46,652 bases of DNA from JBCDIQ01 sp039024295 (GTDB lineage Bacteria; Bacteroidota; Bacteroidia; J057), in the NCBI GenBank assembly GCA_039024295.1, contig JBCDIQ010000004.1, positions 1 to 46,652 on the forward strand, in the 5' to 3' direction. Below, piece by piece: positions 9,721 to 18,504 of this stretch. Positions within the stretch are counted from its first letter, which is position 1. Each line of letters begins with the position of its first letter. The position numbers and the translations under genes were made by a program. The notes below the pieces were generated by a model. The model saw only the letters and a program-made list of their open reading frames with translations. It was not told the origin of the DNA and ran no database searches.

Positions 9721-10734
9721 TTAGTCCTCGTTTGGGTTGGTTCCAACTAGCTCAAAGGCATGTGCCTGATAATCAATCAGCTTACGTTTCTCTTGGTTAA
9801 CTTCCCAGCCTTTCTCCTGATGACTCATCTCAACCAGCTCACGGCTACGCATCTCACCAAATCGATTAGCTACGGCACGCATATGCGCTAGTTCTTTTTC
9901 GGTAAACAAGGAGTCATCAAAGGATTGACCAGGAAGGAAACGTTCCCCTTCCCCATGTTCAAGAATGGTTGACTCTATGTTGACATACCCTTTACTCTCC
10001 AGGATACCGAATAGCTCACGAAAATGAGAAGGCACCGGCCCATGCTGAATCGCCCGATAATTACACCCAGATATGGCAAATCCTGTCTGCTGAAAGTGGC
10101 TAAAATCTGCATAAAATAACAGCTTATTCAACTTAGTTTTCATCGGCTTTACTTGCTCAGCAAAAAATAGGACAAAGTTCGCCACCTTCTTAAAATTCGG
10201 TTTTACAAACCCGGTAAATGAATTGGCTTCGGTATGGGAATTCCACAAATACGTCATCAGTTCACCTTCAGACTCACGTGGCATATGAATCAATTCCTCT
10301 ATCCTGAGGATCAATTTTTTATAAGCATTTGCGGAAAAGATGGACTTTTTTTCCTGTGCAAAGGCCAACATATTTTCTGGCTTTTCTGCCAACCTGATTA
10401 GCTTGGCATTGGCGAGCGCAGGGATTTCTCCCATTTCATATTGACGGTAGCTATTAATTCCAAAATCCAGGACTTCCGACATTTTAGCTGCAGACAAACC
10501 ATAAGATTCCCTTAAGGAGTTAATCTCAGCAGGAAATGGAATTCGGTGTAAACTCCTGTATTGGTTGTGAATCTGAGTTTGAACCAACTGATCCTGTTCT
10601 TCTGTAGTAAAAGGCTCCCCCGTCTCTTCGCAGACAAATCGGGTAACAAACACATGAAATGCCTCCCGACGGAACCTCTCAGTTCGCCACGTTTGCTCCA
10701 GATAAGCACTTCCGCCGGTAAAGGGACTTTTCAT
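9721..10734 (-). CDS. Panacea (SocA/DUF4065) domain antitoxin-like protein with N-terminal HTH
   Basis: The 337-residue protein combines two known parts. Residues 1-120 resemble the MqsA/YgiT-type regulator module. They begin MKSPFTGG and contain a helix-turn-helix-like stretch (LRESYGLSAAKMSEVLDFGINSYRQYEMGEIPAL). Residues 200-320 resemble the Panacea/SocA domain (TKLNKLLFYADFSHFQQTG and the YRAIQHGPVP motif), known as an adaptable antitoxin or proteolytic-adaptor domain. In the family this usually forms a toxin-antitoxin pair, but no recognisable toxin lies next to it on either side. The gene is solitary, with tandem 21-bp repeats 20 bases upstream that could be its autoregulatory site and a hairpin downstream. 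It could instead be a stand-alone regulator. The domain call is good and the biological role is inferred. Confidence 0.85.
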   Translation of the reverse strand: MKSPFTGGSAYLEQTWRTERFRREAFHVFVTRFVCEETGEPFTTEEQDQLVQTQIHNQYRSLHRIPFPAEINSLRESYGLSAAKMSEVLDFGINSYRQYEMGEIPALANAKLIRLAEKPENMLAFAQEKKSIFSANAYKKLILRIEELIHMPRESEGELMTYLWNSHTEANSFTGFVKPNFKKVANFVLFFAEQVKPMKTKLNKLLFYADFSHFQQTGFAISGCNYRAIQHGPVPSHFRELFGILESKGYVNIESTILEHGEGERFLPGQSFDDSLFTEKELAHMRAVANRFGEMRSRELVEMSHQEKGWEVNQEKRKLIDYQAHAFELVGTNPNED

Positions 10735-10753
10735 CTTTTTAGAGGTATTAGGC

Positions 10754-10795
10754 TTTAGCTATAAGGTGCTAGGTGTTAGCAAGAAGGTACTAGGT
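10754..10795. repeat. Two adjacent 21-bp direct repeats upstream of the Panacea gene
   Basis: Copy 1 (10754-10774) and copy 2 (10775-10795) abut exactly and agree at 17 of 21 positions. Both end in AAGGTnCTAGGT. They sit 20-61 bases upstream of the minus-strand start at 10734. The position and tandem form suggest an operator, or a remnant of a short intergenic repeat family. Confidence 0.7.
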
Positions 10796-11123
10796 GATAG
10801 GTAGAAAAAGCTTTTTATCCTATTGAACAAATTGAAGGCTTTCAAACAAGTGAAACCATTCTTGACCTCACCAAAAAAAGAAAAAAGTACGCAGTTATTT
10901 CCCCAGTGAAGGGGCCTCTCCACCGGGAAACCAGGGAGGAGACAGTCATGCAGGTTGAAAGAACGGTTGTGATGAAGTTGAAACCGGGGCCTGCGCACTC
11001 TTTTTCTAATCATACATTTTGGAACACAATAATTTTCTCTAGTAAGGTTAAGTAAATATTCATGGACTGTTGGCTGTTATAGATCAAAAATATGGTTCTT
11101 TCGACTCAGGGGCAGAACTATTG
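10796..11123. other. Intergenic stretch without a convincing gene
   Basis: About 330 bases separate the repeats from the next possible reading frame. An 84-codon minus-strand frame (10759-11013) crosses it, but its composition is not protein-like and it overlaps the repeats. A small CCCC-agtgaa-GGGG hairpin near 10901 is the only structure seen. Confidence 0.4.
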
Positions 11124-11423
11124 CTAAACAGCTCGTAGGTACACGCAAATGGCAGCGCATGGCATGGCTTCGGAACACCCCCTGGAAAGCCCAATCTCAA
11201 CTGTTTTGCTTTTCCATTTAGACTGAAAACTTCGCCCAGGCAATTGGGGAAAGCCCGTAAAGCTATTAACCAATTTCCCCTCTCCGCTCAGCCCTTCGAT
11301 GATTTGACGACGAGCAGCCACCGGCAACTCCCATCCCATCAACCCTTTCCCCTCACCCAAGAACACCAAGCCTGATACTTGCGACTGCTTCCAAAATAAT
11401 TCTAAAAAACTGGACTCAGACAT
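11124..11423 (-). CDS. Small hypothetical protein, possibly a remnant
   Basis: This is a 99-codon frame starting MSESSFLELFWKQ. Its first 60 residues have a plausible protein composition (GLVFLGEGKGLMGWELP). The last 30 (SRGCSEAMPCAAICVYL) look like out-of-frame sequence, as if the gene were truncated or frameshifted near residue 70. I do not recognise a family. It is divergent from the DUF92 operon, and its start lies close to the palindromes at 11484-11535. It may not be a gene at all. Confidence 0.25.
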   Translation of the reverse strand: MSESSFLELFWKQSQVSGLVFLGEGKGLMGWELPVAARRQIIEGLSGEGKLVNSFTGFPQLPGRSFQSKWKSKTVEIGLSRGCSEAMPCAAICVYLRAV

Positions 11424-11483
11424 GCTGCTTAGTCATCATGTTCATTTTGTAGTTGCAATATAGCTATCCAAAAATAATTTTAC

Positions 11484-11535
11484 AACTTTAAAGTGAAAAA
11501 TTAGTCAATTATATTTCATTTATCACTTTAAGGTT
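11484..11535. promoter_or_regulatory. Two copies of a CACTTTAAAGTG-like palindrome
   Basis: Site 1 (11484-11495) is AACTTTAAAGTG and site 2 (11524-11535) is CACTTTAAGGTT. Seen as a pair they give a 9-bp perfect inverted repeat, TTAAAGTGA (11488-11496) with TCACTTTAA (11523-11531). They lie immediately upstream of the DUF92 promoter, which suggests binding of a dimeric regulator. Confidence 0.45.
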
Positions 11536-11540
11536 GGATT

Positions 11541-11571
11541 TTGGGTCAATTGATTAAAAAACTCACTTTTG
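11541..11571 (+). promoter_or_regulatory. Promoter of the DUF92-OmpA-rsmI-lnt operon
   Basis: TTG at 11541-11543, a 20-base spacer and CACTTTTG at 11564-11571 match the Bacteroidota consensus at all but one position. The -7 element ends only six bases before the ATG at 11578, so the transcript would be leaderless or nearly so. Confidence 0.5.
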
Positions 11572-11577
11572 CAGGTA

Positions 11578-12378
11578 ATGGAATCTACCAAACAGGTTAA
11601 GTGGCTGACAGGATATACAGCTATTCTAGTTACCGTCCTGGCACTCAATTTTCCTTGGGCTGACCTTCCCAATCAAGCTTCCTATGCGGCAATTTTCTCA
11701 ATAGCCCTTGGAATTGGAGGCTGGGCAAGCAAAAAGATAGATGCCGTAGGAGCTGCTGTCGGGGTCGTTCTCACTTACGCTATGTTTCTGGGCGGAGGCT
11801 GGCAGGGAATAGGCCTCATGTTCACATTCTTTGTACTGGGATCTTTGGCCTCAAGGTTTAGAAAATCAGAAAAGATCAATGCCGGCCTTGAGCAGGAAAA
11901 TGCAGGGAAGCGCACCCTGATCAATGCATTGGCAAATGGCGGAATAGCTGGCCTATGTGGATTAGTGGCCTGGATTGTTCCAGAACATCAAAGCGAGTTT
12001 GTAGTTGCTATGACTGCGAGTATTACCTCGGCATTGGGAGACACCTGCTCTTCAGAGCTGGGCAATGTTTGGGGCAAGCGATATATACATATCTTCACCT
12101 TCAAAGCTGACCAACGAGGTAAAGACGGCGTTATCAGCTTGGAAGGAAGTCTTGCAGGAATTTCTGGTAGCCTATTTATAGCCCTAATGTTTGGAGGCCC
12201 TTCCTGGCTCATTATCTGGGTAGCAGGCATCCTGGGAAATGTTATGGATTCCCTCTTGGGGGGGAGTTTCCAGCAAAAAGGCCTTCTTGACAATGACTTG
12301 GTCAACCTGCTAAGCACGCTTTTTGCTGCCCTGATCGCATATTTTTTCTATCTTGGTGCTTTAACCTTCACACTATGA
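11578..12378 (+). CDS. DUF92 family membrane protein
   Basis: This is a 266-residue multi-pass membrane protein of the DUF92 (TIGR00297/TMEM19-like) family. Some family members are annotated with roles in phytyl-phosphate or isoprenoid phosphate metabolism, but the role here is unknown. Seen in the sequence are several hydrophobic helices and the family motif ASITSALGDTCSSELG near residues 145-160. Further on are EGSLAGISGS and the C-terminal GNVMDSLLGGSFQQ stretch, with conserved acidic residues. An upstream in-frame TTG exists at 11569, but the ATG at 11578 is preferred because the TTG lies inside the -7 element. Its stop overlaps the next start (ATGA), so it is translationally coupled to the outer-membrane protein. 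Confidence 0.85.
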   Translation: MESTKQVKWLTGYTAILVTVLALNFPWADLPNQASYAAIFSIALGIGGWASKKIDAVGAAVGVVLTYAMFLGGGWQGIGLMFTFFVLGSLASRFRKSEKINAGLEQENAGKRTLINALANGGIAGLCGLVAWIVPEHQSEFVVAMTASITSALGDTCSSELGNVWGKRYIHIFTFKADQRGKDGVISLEGSLAGISGSLFIALMFGGPSWLIIWVAGILGNVMDSLLGGSFQQKGLLDNDLVNLLSTLFAALIAYFFYLGALTFTL

Positions 12379-14747
12379 ATCTCACCTGGCGCGAGTTGTG
12401 GCTTTTCATCGGGCTATTTGGCAATTTAGTTTTCGCGCAAAATTTCATTGGGTTACAAAGCAGCAACTACGCCGGGGTATATGGGATAGATGTCCAACCA
12501 GCATCAGTAGCAGACAACCGCCTAATTTTTGATTTAAACCTACTTGGGGCAAGTGCGGGTATTCATAACAACTACTTAGGCATTTCTACTGACGTTTTAC
12601 TCCTCAGAAATCGAGATATAAATGGAGGGAATTACCGGGAATTATTTCCTGAAACCCTTGATGGAGAGCGAAAGGAGCTCTTTACCAACTTTGACCTTCA
12701 TCTTCCCTCTCTCATGGTTTCCCTTTCTCCCAAGCATGGATTTGCTATAACCAGCAGGTGGCGCAATTTCGTAAATGCTAACGGACTGGAAGAACCCGGT
12801 GCTCGTTTTGCCTATGAATCTCTAAATGTGCCTTCTCAACATGGGGAGCGATTCCGCAATGAAGACTTTAGCCTGGATGCTGCAAGTTACCTGGAATTTG
12901 GCCTGGCGTATGGAAGAGAAATTATTAATACGGGAAGACACTATGTAAAAGCAGGTGGACGGGTAAAATATTTATCTGGACTAGGTGCAATTTTCCTTTA
13001 CCTGGATGAAATCGAATACACCTTTCGCGATACCGTTACCCTTACTGTTCACGATGTAGATGCCCAATACGCCCACTCAACTGCATTCGAAACCCGGAAT
13101 GAGGACTTCGACGACTTCAGCCTGAGAGACTTTTTCTTTGATGGGAATAACGGCTTTGGATTTGACGTGGGTGTGGTATATGAGTTTCGGCCGAAGCACA
13201 ACCAATACCACGTAGGTCGAGGCAAATACCGCCGCCCCATGCGGGACAAAAATAAATACCGGGATAAAATAGGCATTTCTGTACTTGATCTGGGAGGCAT
13301 TCGATTTGAGCAATCTCCTTTCAGCCAAGACTTTACCGGTTCGGTAGACCTGTATGACCTCAATCAATTGAAGCAGGACGATATTGTGGAAGGAGATAGT
13401 GTATTGAATGCAGAATTTGAATTCATAGGGTCAAGCAACAGCTTTACCATGGCACTTCCTACGGCTGTTAACCTTCAATACGACCGGAGAATCAGTGGTG
13501 GACTATATGTCAACGCGATGCTTCATGCCCCCATCAACAGAAGAAACAATCGTCAGCAAGTACAATTTCCGGCTGCACTGAGCATTGCCCCACGACTGGA
13601 AGGAAAATGGCTCGGGCTATCGGTCCCGGTTTCCTGGATCAACTATGATCGATGGGCGGTAGGAGCTACGCTTAGGTTAGGCCCGGTTATAGTAGGCTCT
13701 AACAATATCCTGAACTTATTTTTACAGGATGAAGTTCAAGGCGCGGATGTCCACGTAGCTTTGAGACTACCCGTTCCATTTGGCCGTATTCGAGACAAGG
13801 ACCTGGATGGGGTTCCCGATAAAAAAGACAAATGTCCAGAGGTTGTAGGGCTGGTCCCGTTGGAGGGATGTTCGCTCGACCCTATCGCCATGGAAGCGAC
13901 TCCATTGCTTTCAACGCCTGAACCTGCACTTGCTGTGGCAACTCCCGTTCAAACGAGGTCTCTCGACGAATTACCTACCTTTCAGGATTCAGTCCCAACC
14001 CCTGTTGTGGCAGCCAACCCTCCAATTCAGAACATCGAGACTCCTCCCGTGGTGAGCCTCGCTCCCTCCATCCCTCCTCTTCCAACACCAACTTTCCAGA
14101 AGGTTTTCAAGGAGATTCCACCATTTCCATCCCCTTCGATTTCCGAAGAGCTCCCTGCCATAGCAGCTAACATTCCACTAGCTGTTGCCGTTCCTTCACC
14201 TTCCTGGGAGCGTTTTCCTCCCAAACGGGTGAAGCCAGAAAAACCTCAGGTAGGCTCATTTGGGGTAAACAAGGCCTTGTTAAAGTTGCCTTATGCTGAC
14301 GCAGACGGAGACGGGGTCCCCAACCGGGAGGACCGTTGTCCGGAAATTCCTGGAAGCCCAAGGTTCGATGGTTGTCCGGAATATGGGGAAGAAGCTGGCT
14401 ATTATTCAGAGGACGCGTTTGCGAGTATCTACTTTGATGTAGGTAAATCAGACATGCGTACCTTATCTCGTGAAAGCCTTGGACTGGTGGCTCGATACCT
14501 ACGAGAAAATCCTGGAACCATGGTCCGGCTTTCAGGGCACACTGACAATACAGGTACAGAGGTATCCAACGTCGATTTATCTTTGAATCGCTGTAGGTCA
14601 GCACGAAAGTTCCTGGAAATCAAGGGAATCCCCAGAAACCGGATTGAAATAAAGTATTACGGCGAGACTCGGCCAGCTGCCACAAACGAAACGACTGAAG
14701 GTCGTCAGCTAAACCGTCGCGTTGATTTGATATTTTTCACTCCCTGA
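12375..14747 (+). CDS. DUF5723/OmpA-family outer-membrane protein with split thrombospondin type 3 repeats
   Basis: This 790-residue exported protein links the outer membrane to peptidoglycan. A signal peptide ends near residue 21 (LVFAQ). Residues 22-470 resemble the DUF5723 beta-barrel (LQSSNYAGVYGIDVQPASVADNR). A first calcium-binding thrombospondin type 3 unit (DKDLDGVPDKKDKCPE) follows near 475. Next comes a Pro/Ala/Thr-rich linker of about 130 residues, then a second unit (DADGDGVPNREDRCPE). The C-terminal OmpA domain has the peptidoglycan-binding core LSGHTDNTGTEVSN...LNRCRSARKFL. Start and stop overlap or nearly touch the neighbours (4-bp overlap upstream, 1 base to rsmI). The long linker between the two repeat units is unusual. 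The domain calls are firm and the cargo or pore function is unknown. Confidence 0.9.
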   Translation: MNLTWRELWLFIGLFGNLVFAQNFIGLQSSNYAGVYGIDVQPASVADNRLIFDLNLLGASAGIHNNYLGISTDVLLLRNRDINGGNYRELFPETLDGERKELFTNFDLHLPSLMVSLSPKHGFAITSRWRNFVNANGLEEPGARFAYESLNVPSQHGERFRNEDFSLDAASYLEFGLAYGREIINTGRHYVKAGGRVKYLSGLGAIFLYLDEIEYTFRDTVTLTVHDVDAQYAHSTAFETRNEDFDDFSLRDFFFDGNNGFGFDVGVVYEFRPKHNQYHVGRGKYRRPMRDKNKYRDKIGISVLDLGGIRFEQSPFSQDFTGSVDLYDLNQLKQDDIVEGDSVLNAEFEFIGSSNSFTMALPTAVNLQYDRRISGGLYVNAMLHAPINRRNNRQQVQFPAALSIAPRLEGKWLGLSVPVSWINYDRWAVGATLRLGPVIVGSNNILNLFLQDEVQGADVHVALRLPVPFGRIRDKDLDGVPDKKDKCPEVVGLVPLEGCSLDPIAMEATPLLSTPEPALAVATPVQTRSLDELPTFQDSVPTPVVAANPPIQNIETPPVVSLAPSIPPLPTPTFQKVFKEIPPFPSPSISEELPAIAANIPLAVAVPSPSWERFPPKRVKPEKPQVGSFGVNKALLKLPYADADGDGVPNREDRCPEIPGSPRFDGCPEYGEEAGYYSEDAFASIYFDVGKSDMRTLSRESLGLVARYLRENPGTMVRLSGHTDNTGTEVSNVDLSLNRCRSARKFLEIKGIPRNRIEIKYYGETRPAATNETTEGRQLNRRVDLIFFTP

Positions 14748-14748
14748 T

Positions 14749-15435
14749 ATGGCCACTATCCCGCATATCACCTTGGTGCCTACGCCTATAGGCAATTTGG
14801 AAGACATTACCCTGAGGGCCATACGAACACTTCGTGAGGCTGACCTCATAGCAGCTGAAGACACCCGAACCTCCGGGATACTGCTCAAACACCACGAAAT
14901 TACTACCCCACAAGTAGCCCTCCATCAGCACAATGAACACAAAAAGGTTCCTGCTTTACTGGATCAGCTAACTCGCGATTCTACGCACCTTGCCGTTGTG
15001 ACTGATGCGGGAACCCCTGGCATTTCCGATCCGGGATTTCTCCTTGTGCGTGAAGCCATCGCCAGAAATATTCAGGTGGACGCTTTGCCTGGGGCCACTG
15101 CTTTTGTTCCTGCTTTGGTGAATAGCGGCCTCCCTTGTGACCGATTTGTATTTGAAGGGTTCCTTCCGGTGAAAAAAGGCAGGCAAACGCGGTTACAATC
15201 CTTATTAAAGGAGCCTCGCACGATGATCTTCTATGAGTCACCCCACAAGCTGCTGCGTACCCTCAAAGATTTAATTACTACCTTTGGACCAGACCGATTG
15301 GCAAGCGTAAGCCGTGAGCTCACCAAACTGCACGAAGAAACTGTCAGGGGTACCCTGTCCGAAATTCACCAACATTTCGATCATGGCGCAAAAATCAAAG
15401 GAGAGCTGGTCGTTGTTCTGGCTGGCACGGTATAA
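14749..15435 (+). CDS. rsmI: 16S rRNA (cytidine1402-2'-O)-methyltransferase RsmI
   Basis: RsmI adds the 2'-O-methyl group to C1402 of 16S rRNA using S-adenosylmethionine, helping decoding fidelity. The 228-residue protein has the family start LVPTPIGNLEDITLRAIRTL. It also has IAAEDTRTSGILL, the glycine loop VTDAGTPGISDPGFLLVREA and PGATAFVPALVNSGLP, in tetrapyrrole-methylase order. It starts one base after the OmpA gene and overlaps lnt by 53 bases. It is slightly shorter at the C-terminus than E. coli RsmI, as is common in Bacteroidota. The identity is secure. Confidence 0.95.
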   Translation: MATIPHITLVPTPIGNLEDITLRAIRTLREADLIAAEDTRTSGILLKHHEITTPQVALHQHNEHKKVPALLDQLTRDSTHLAVVTDAGTPGISDPGFLLVREAIARNIQVDALPGATAFVPALVNSGLPCDRFVFEGFLPVKKGRQTRLQSLLKEPRTMIFYESPHKLLRTLKDLITTFGPDRLASVSRELTKLHEETVRGTLSEIHQHFDHGAKIKGELVVVLAGTV

Positions 15436-17227
15436 ACCTTATCCCATGGTGATCTTGTCAGCCCTGATGCTGGTGCTGTCTTTTCCACCATTCCCCTTTT
15501 CCTTTTTGGCATATGTGGCATTTGTTCCGCTGCTATTGGTGATCGACCATACCCCCGAAAAAGTTTTTGAGGACCGATTCTGGGGATTTTTCAAAGCAAT
15601 CGTGGTCCTTTTATGGCGATTCGTTACCCTGCAATTTATCTGGCGGTTCAAGCAAAAGCCCTGGATCTACAAACGGCAGATCATTTCCCGGTATGCACAG
15701 ATTTTCCGCTACGCCTACACCACTTTTGTGATCTGGAACTTTGGCTGCTGCTATTGGCTGATGCTCACCGCAACGGCTGCCGATAACCCCTTACAAGCAC
15801 TTTCTGCAGGGTTAGTGGCTAACCTGGTGAACCCCTTCTTGATGGCGATTCCTATCTATCTGTTTGCCAGGGTTCGTAGCCTGTCGCACCGGTTGCTGTT
15901 AAGCCTAACCCTTGTCCCTTTTTGGGTGACCTTTGAATGGCTACATTTTCACTGGGAACTATCTTGGTCCTGGCTGACACTTGGCCATAGTCAGGCATTT
16001 TATCCCATTTTCTACCAGTATGCCGAATGGACCGGGGTATTGGGCATTTCTGCTCATATTCTGGTGGTGAATGTGTTGGTCTATCAGGTGGTGCGGGCAA
16101 ATGAAGTTTCCAAACGATCCGCAGCCCTGCTTTGGGGGGCAGCTGCTGGAGTAGCTTTATTGCCCTTCGCCCTGAATATTGGCTTGTTAAGTGAAAATCG
16201 AGCTGTATTTCAGTCCTCTGGCACACTCAAGGTCAGAATAGTTCAGCCCAACATTGATCCCTACGATAAATTTCATGGGATGACCCATCAAGAGCAGGTT
16301 GAAGTATTCGTGGGCTTAATCAATAAGCCGGGTATTGATACCATCGATATGGCAGTGCTCCCGGAGACAGCCATCCCTAAACCTATCTGGCGCAGGGACC
16401 TTTTACATGTCAACTTACTTGAACCCCTCAGGGCGACCGTAGACCAGGAGAAAATTAGCCTGCTCACCGGATTTACAGAGGCATATCGTTTCCCCCCCAA
16501 CACCCAGAATATTCCTATAACTGCCAGAGCCGTAAACGATCGGAGTGGCCTGCCGCGCTATTTTTACGAGATTTACAATGCCTCCTTGCTCCTGAATCCC
16601 GATGCTGAACCCCAAACTTCACAAAAAGCCAAGTTGGTGCCCATGGTCGAGCGGATGCCCTACCTGGAGTATTTTAGCTTCCTAAAAGAATTCAGCATTG
16701 ATTTGGGAGGTGCCTTAGGGAACTTTGGCAAACCCCTGGAATCCAATCTGATGTTTTTACCTGATAGCCAGGTCGTTGCCCCATTGGTTTGTTATGAATC
16801 TGAATATGGAGATTACACGAGAAGATTGGTCCAGGAAGGTGGACAGCTTATCGTGATAGTGACCAATGATGGCTGGTGGAACCTTTCCAGCGATCCAGAG
16901 ACCGGCCAAAGAAGCGGATCATCTGGCCATATCCAGCATGCTTCCCTGGCTTCCATTCGTGCAGTTGAGACAAGAAGAGCCATTGCCCGATCCGCGAATA
17001 CGGGAACTTCTATGTTCGTCGACAATCGGGGGAACGTTGATGGAGCGACTGAATATTGGATTCCGACTTTCGTTGACAGGAAAATTAACCTGTACGACGC
17101 CCAAACCTTTTATACCCAATACGGCGACTGGATAGGCTGGCTTGCAGGTTTCCTTACGTTGCTTGCGATTGGGTGGGTGCTAAAAGCTGCTCGTCAAGCT
17201 GGCGCTGCTGGTACACCCGCTCAATGA
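15383..17227 (+). CDS. lnt: Apolipoprotein N-acyltransferase (Lnt)
   Basis: Lnt transfers an acyl chain from phospholipid to the N-terminal cysteine of lipoproteins in the inner membrane, the last maturation step before Lol sorting. The first 250 residues are hydrophobic helices. The nitrilase-like periplasmic domain follows with the Glu-Lys-Cys triad at E328 (VLPETAIP), K415 (KAKLVP) and C470 (LVCYES). A final membrane helix lies near 590. The ATG at 15383 gives 614 residues. An earlier in-frame start at 15314 would deepen the overlap with rsmI and adds no plausible sequence. The usual LVPFGEYVP motif is LVPMVERMPY here. The 3' end overlaps the convergent oxidoreductase gene by 74 bases. Confidence 0.93.
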   Translation: MAQKSKESWSLFWLARYKPYPMVILSALMLVLSFPPFPFSFLAYVAFVPLLLVIDHTPEKVFEDRFWGFFKAIVVLLWRFVTLQFIWRFKQKPWIYKRQIISRYAQIFRYAYTTFVIWNFGCCYWLMLTATAADNPLQALSAGLVANLVNPFLMAIPIYLFARVRSLSHRLLLSLTLVPFWVTFEWLHFHWELSWSWLTLGHSQAFYPIFYQYAEWTGVLGISAHILVVNVLVYQVVRANEVSKRSAALLWGAAAGVALLPFALNIGLLSENRAVFQSSGTLKVRIVQPNIDPYDKFHGMTHQEQVEVFVGLINKPGIDTIDMAVLPETAIPKPIWRRDLLHVNLLEPLRATVDQEKISLLTGFTEAYRFPPNTQNIPITARAVNDRSGLPRYFYEIYNASLLLNPDAEPQTSQKAKLVPMVERMPYLEYFSFLKEFSIDLGGALGNFGKPLESNLMFLPDSQVVAPLVCYESEYGDYTRRLVQEGGQLIVIVTNDGWWNLSSDPETGQRSGSSGHIQHASLASIRAVETRRAIARSANTGTSMFVDNRGNVDGATEYWIPTFVDRKINLYDAQTFYTQYGDWIGWLAGFLTLLAIGWVLKAARQAGAAGTPAQ

Positions 17228-18212
17228 TCTCCACTACCTTGAGACCTTCAAGTGCATTCGTGCTAATGGAGGAATTTCCATTTAATGTATTCACCACGTT
17301 TTCAATTACATAATGGTGATTAGCGGCACTTCCAATATAGGGACCATAGTGATTGGGGGGATTTGTGGGAGGCAATTCCGGAAGCTCATAGTCCTTAATG
17401 TGACAATAGACTACCTCATTCATGTACTGACCGCCAATTTTCAGCGAACCTTTTGCTCCTATGACCGTGAGGCTGCTTTCCAAGTTCCGATCCCAGCAAG
17501 CAGTGGTGTAGGAAAAAAGCCCCAAGGCTCCTCCTTTCTTTAGCTTAAAACTAAATGACCCACTGTCTTCAAACTCGGTATTATGACCATGGGTGAAGTT
17601 TTCAAACCTGGCCTGAACTTGCTCAATATCTCCAAATATCCAGTACAGGGTATCTACAAAGTGGCTAAACTGTGTGAACAACGGACCACCGTCTAGTGCA
17701 AGGGACCCTTTCCAACTTCCGGGTTTATAGTACCGCTCATCTCGGTTCCAATAGCAATTGATTTGAACCATGTGGAGGTTTCCCAACAGGTCATCTTCCA
17801 CCACTTGTTTCAACCATGCTGAGGGAGGACTGTAGCGGTTTTGCATCACACAAAACACTTGCCGGTTAACCTGAAGAGAGCGATGGAGTACCTCCTCGCA
17901 GGCAGACTTTGTCAATCCCAGGGGCTTTTCGATGACCACATGCTTCTGGTGGTTTAGTCCCGCCAGTGCCTGCTGGGCATGTATTCCATTGGGGGTGCAA
18001 ATACATACGACCTCTATCACAGGTTCATGTTGAAGCATCTGTTCGATACTTTCATAGACGGGGATTTGGTGGGCTGATGCAGCTTCTTCTCTGGCTTGTT
18101 CATCAATATCACATCCAGCAACAACCTGACACGCAGGATGCCCTGAAAGAATGGCAGTGTGCCTGAGGCCAATACGGCCCAACCCTACCACAGCAAATTG
18201 GATGAGCGACAT
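17154..18212 (-). CDS. Gfo/Idh/MocA family NAD(P)-dependent oxidoreductase, WlbA-like
   Basis: This protein probably oxidises a sugar or nucleotide-sugar carbon with NAD(P) in the cytoplasm. The Rossmann motif GLGRIGLRH is at residues 10-18 and the family EKP signature is at 95-97. The C-terminal domain has NRYSPPSAWLKQ and WKGSLALDGGPLFTQFSHFVDTLYW, with the catalytic-type Asp/His pair. The pattern most resembles UDP-N-acetyl-2-amino-2-deoxyglucuronate dehydrogenases (WlbA/WbpB) used in surface-polysaccharide synthesis, but no glycan gene cluster is adjacent, so the substrate is open. Its 3' end overlaps lnt tail-to-tail by 74 bases. The length of 352 is normal. Confidence 0.85.
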   Translation of the reverse strand: MSLIQFAVVGLGRIGLRHTAILSGHPACQVVAGCDIDEQAREEAASAHQIPVYESIEQMLQHEPVIEVVCICTPNGIHAQQALAGLNHQKHVVIEKPLGLTKSACEEVLHRSLQVNRQVFCVMQNRYSPPSAWLKQVVEDDLLGNLHMVQINCYWNRDERYYKPGSWKGSLALDGGPLFTQFSHFVDTLYWIFGDIEQVQARFENFTHGHNTEFEDSGSFSFKLKKGGALGLFSYTTACWDRNLESSLTVIGAKGSLKIGGQYMNEVVYCHIKDYELPELPPTNPPNHYGPYIGSAANHHYVIENVVNTLNGNSSISTNALEGLKVVEIIERVYQQRQLDEQLLAPTQSQAT

Positions 18213-18419
18213 GTAAATGAAAAATTAATGGATGAGGGTATGAGGGCGATGAACAGGTTACTCACAATCATGACGATGAAAAGGCGGGTTGGGAAGTGGA
18301 AATAGCACGATTAAAGTTAAAGGCTGAGGAACTTATTAAACCATTTTTTTCGAAAAATGTAAACTTTTCTTGAAAAAATATAGGTCACCCCTGCCAATAT
18401 CGGTTAAAATGGACCAATA

Positions 18420-18470
18420 ATATGAACAAAGTTTCATATATTTACTTTCATATGTATTTATCTTCATATG
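18420..18470. promoter_or_regulatory. Array of TTCATAT motifs upstream of the SulP gene
   Basis: TTCATAT occurs in direct orientation at 18433-18439, 18447-18453 and 18463-18469. The inverted form ATATGAA is at 18420-18426. The copies are 14-16 bases apart and end 34 bases before the transporter start, as expected for a multi-site operator. A 7-bp hairpin with a TTCG loop (18342-18359) lies further upstream in the same gap. Confidence 0.45.
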
Positions 18471-18504
18471 TTCGGATGTATAACCCTTCAACCTTAGTTT
18501 TCCG

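Noticed and set aside
10759..11013. 84-codon minus-strand frame upstream of the Panacea gene
   Set aside because: It ends in the 21-bp repeats, has no recognisable motif, and its amino-acid make-up is not protein-like.
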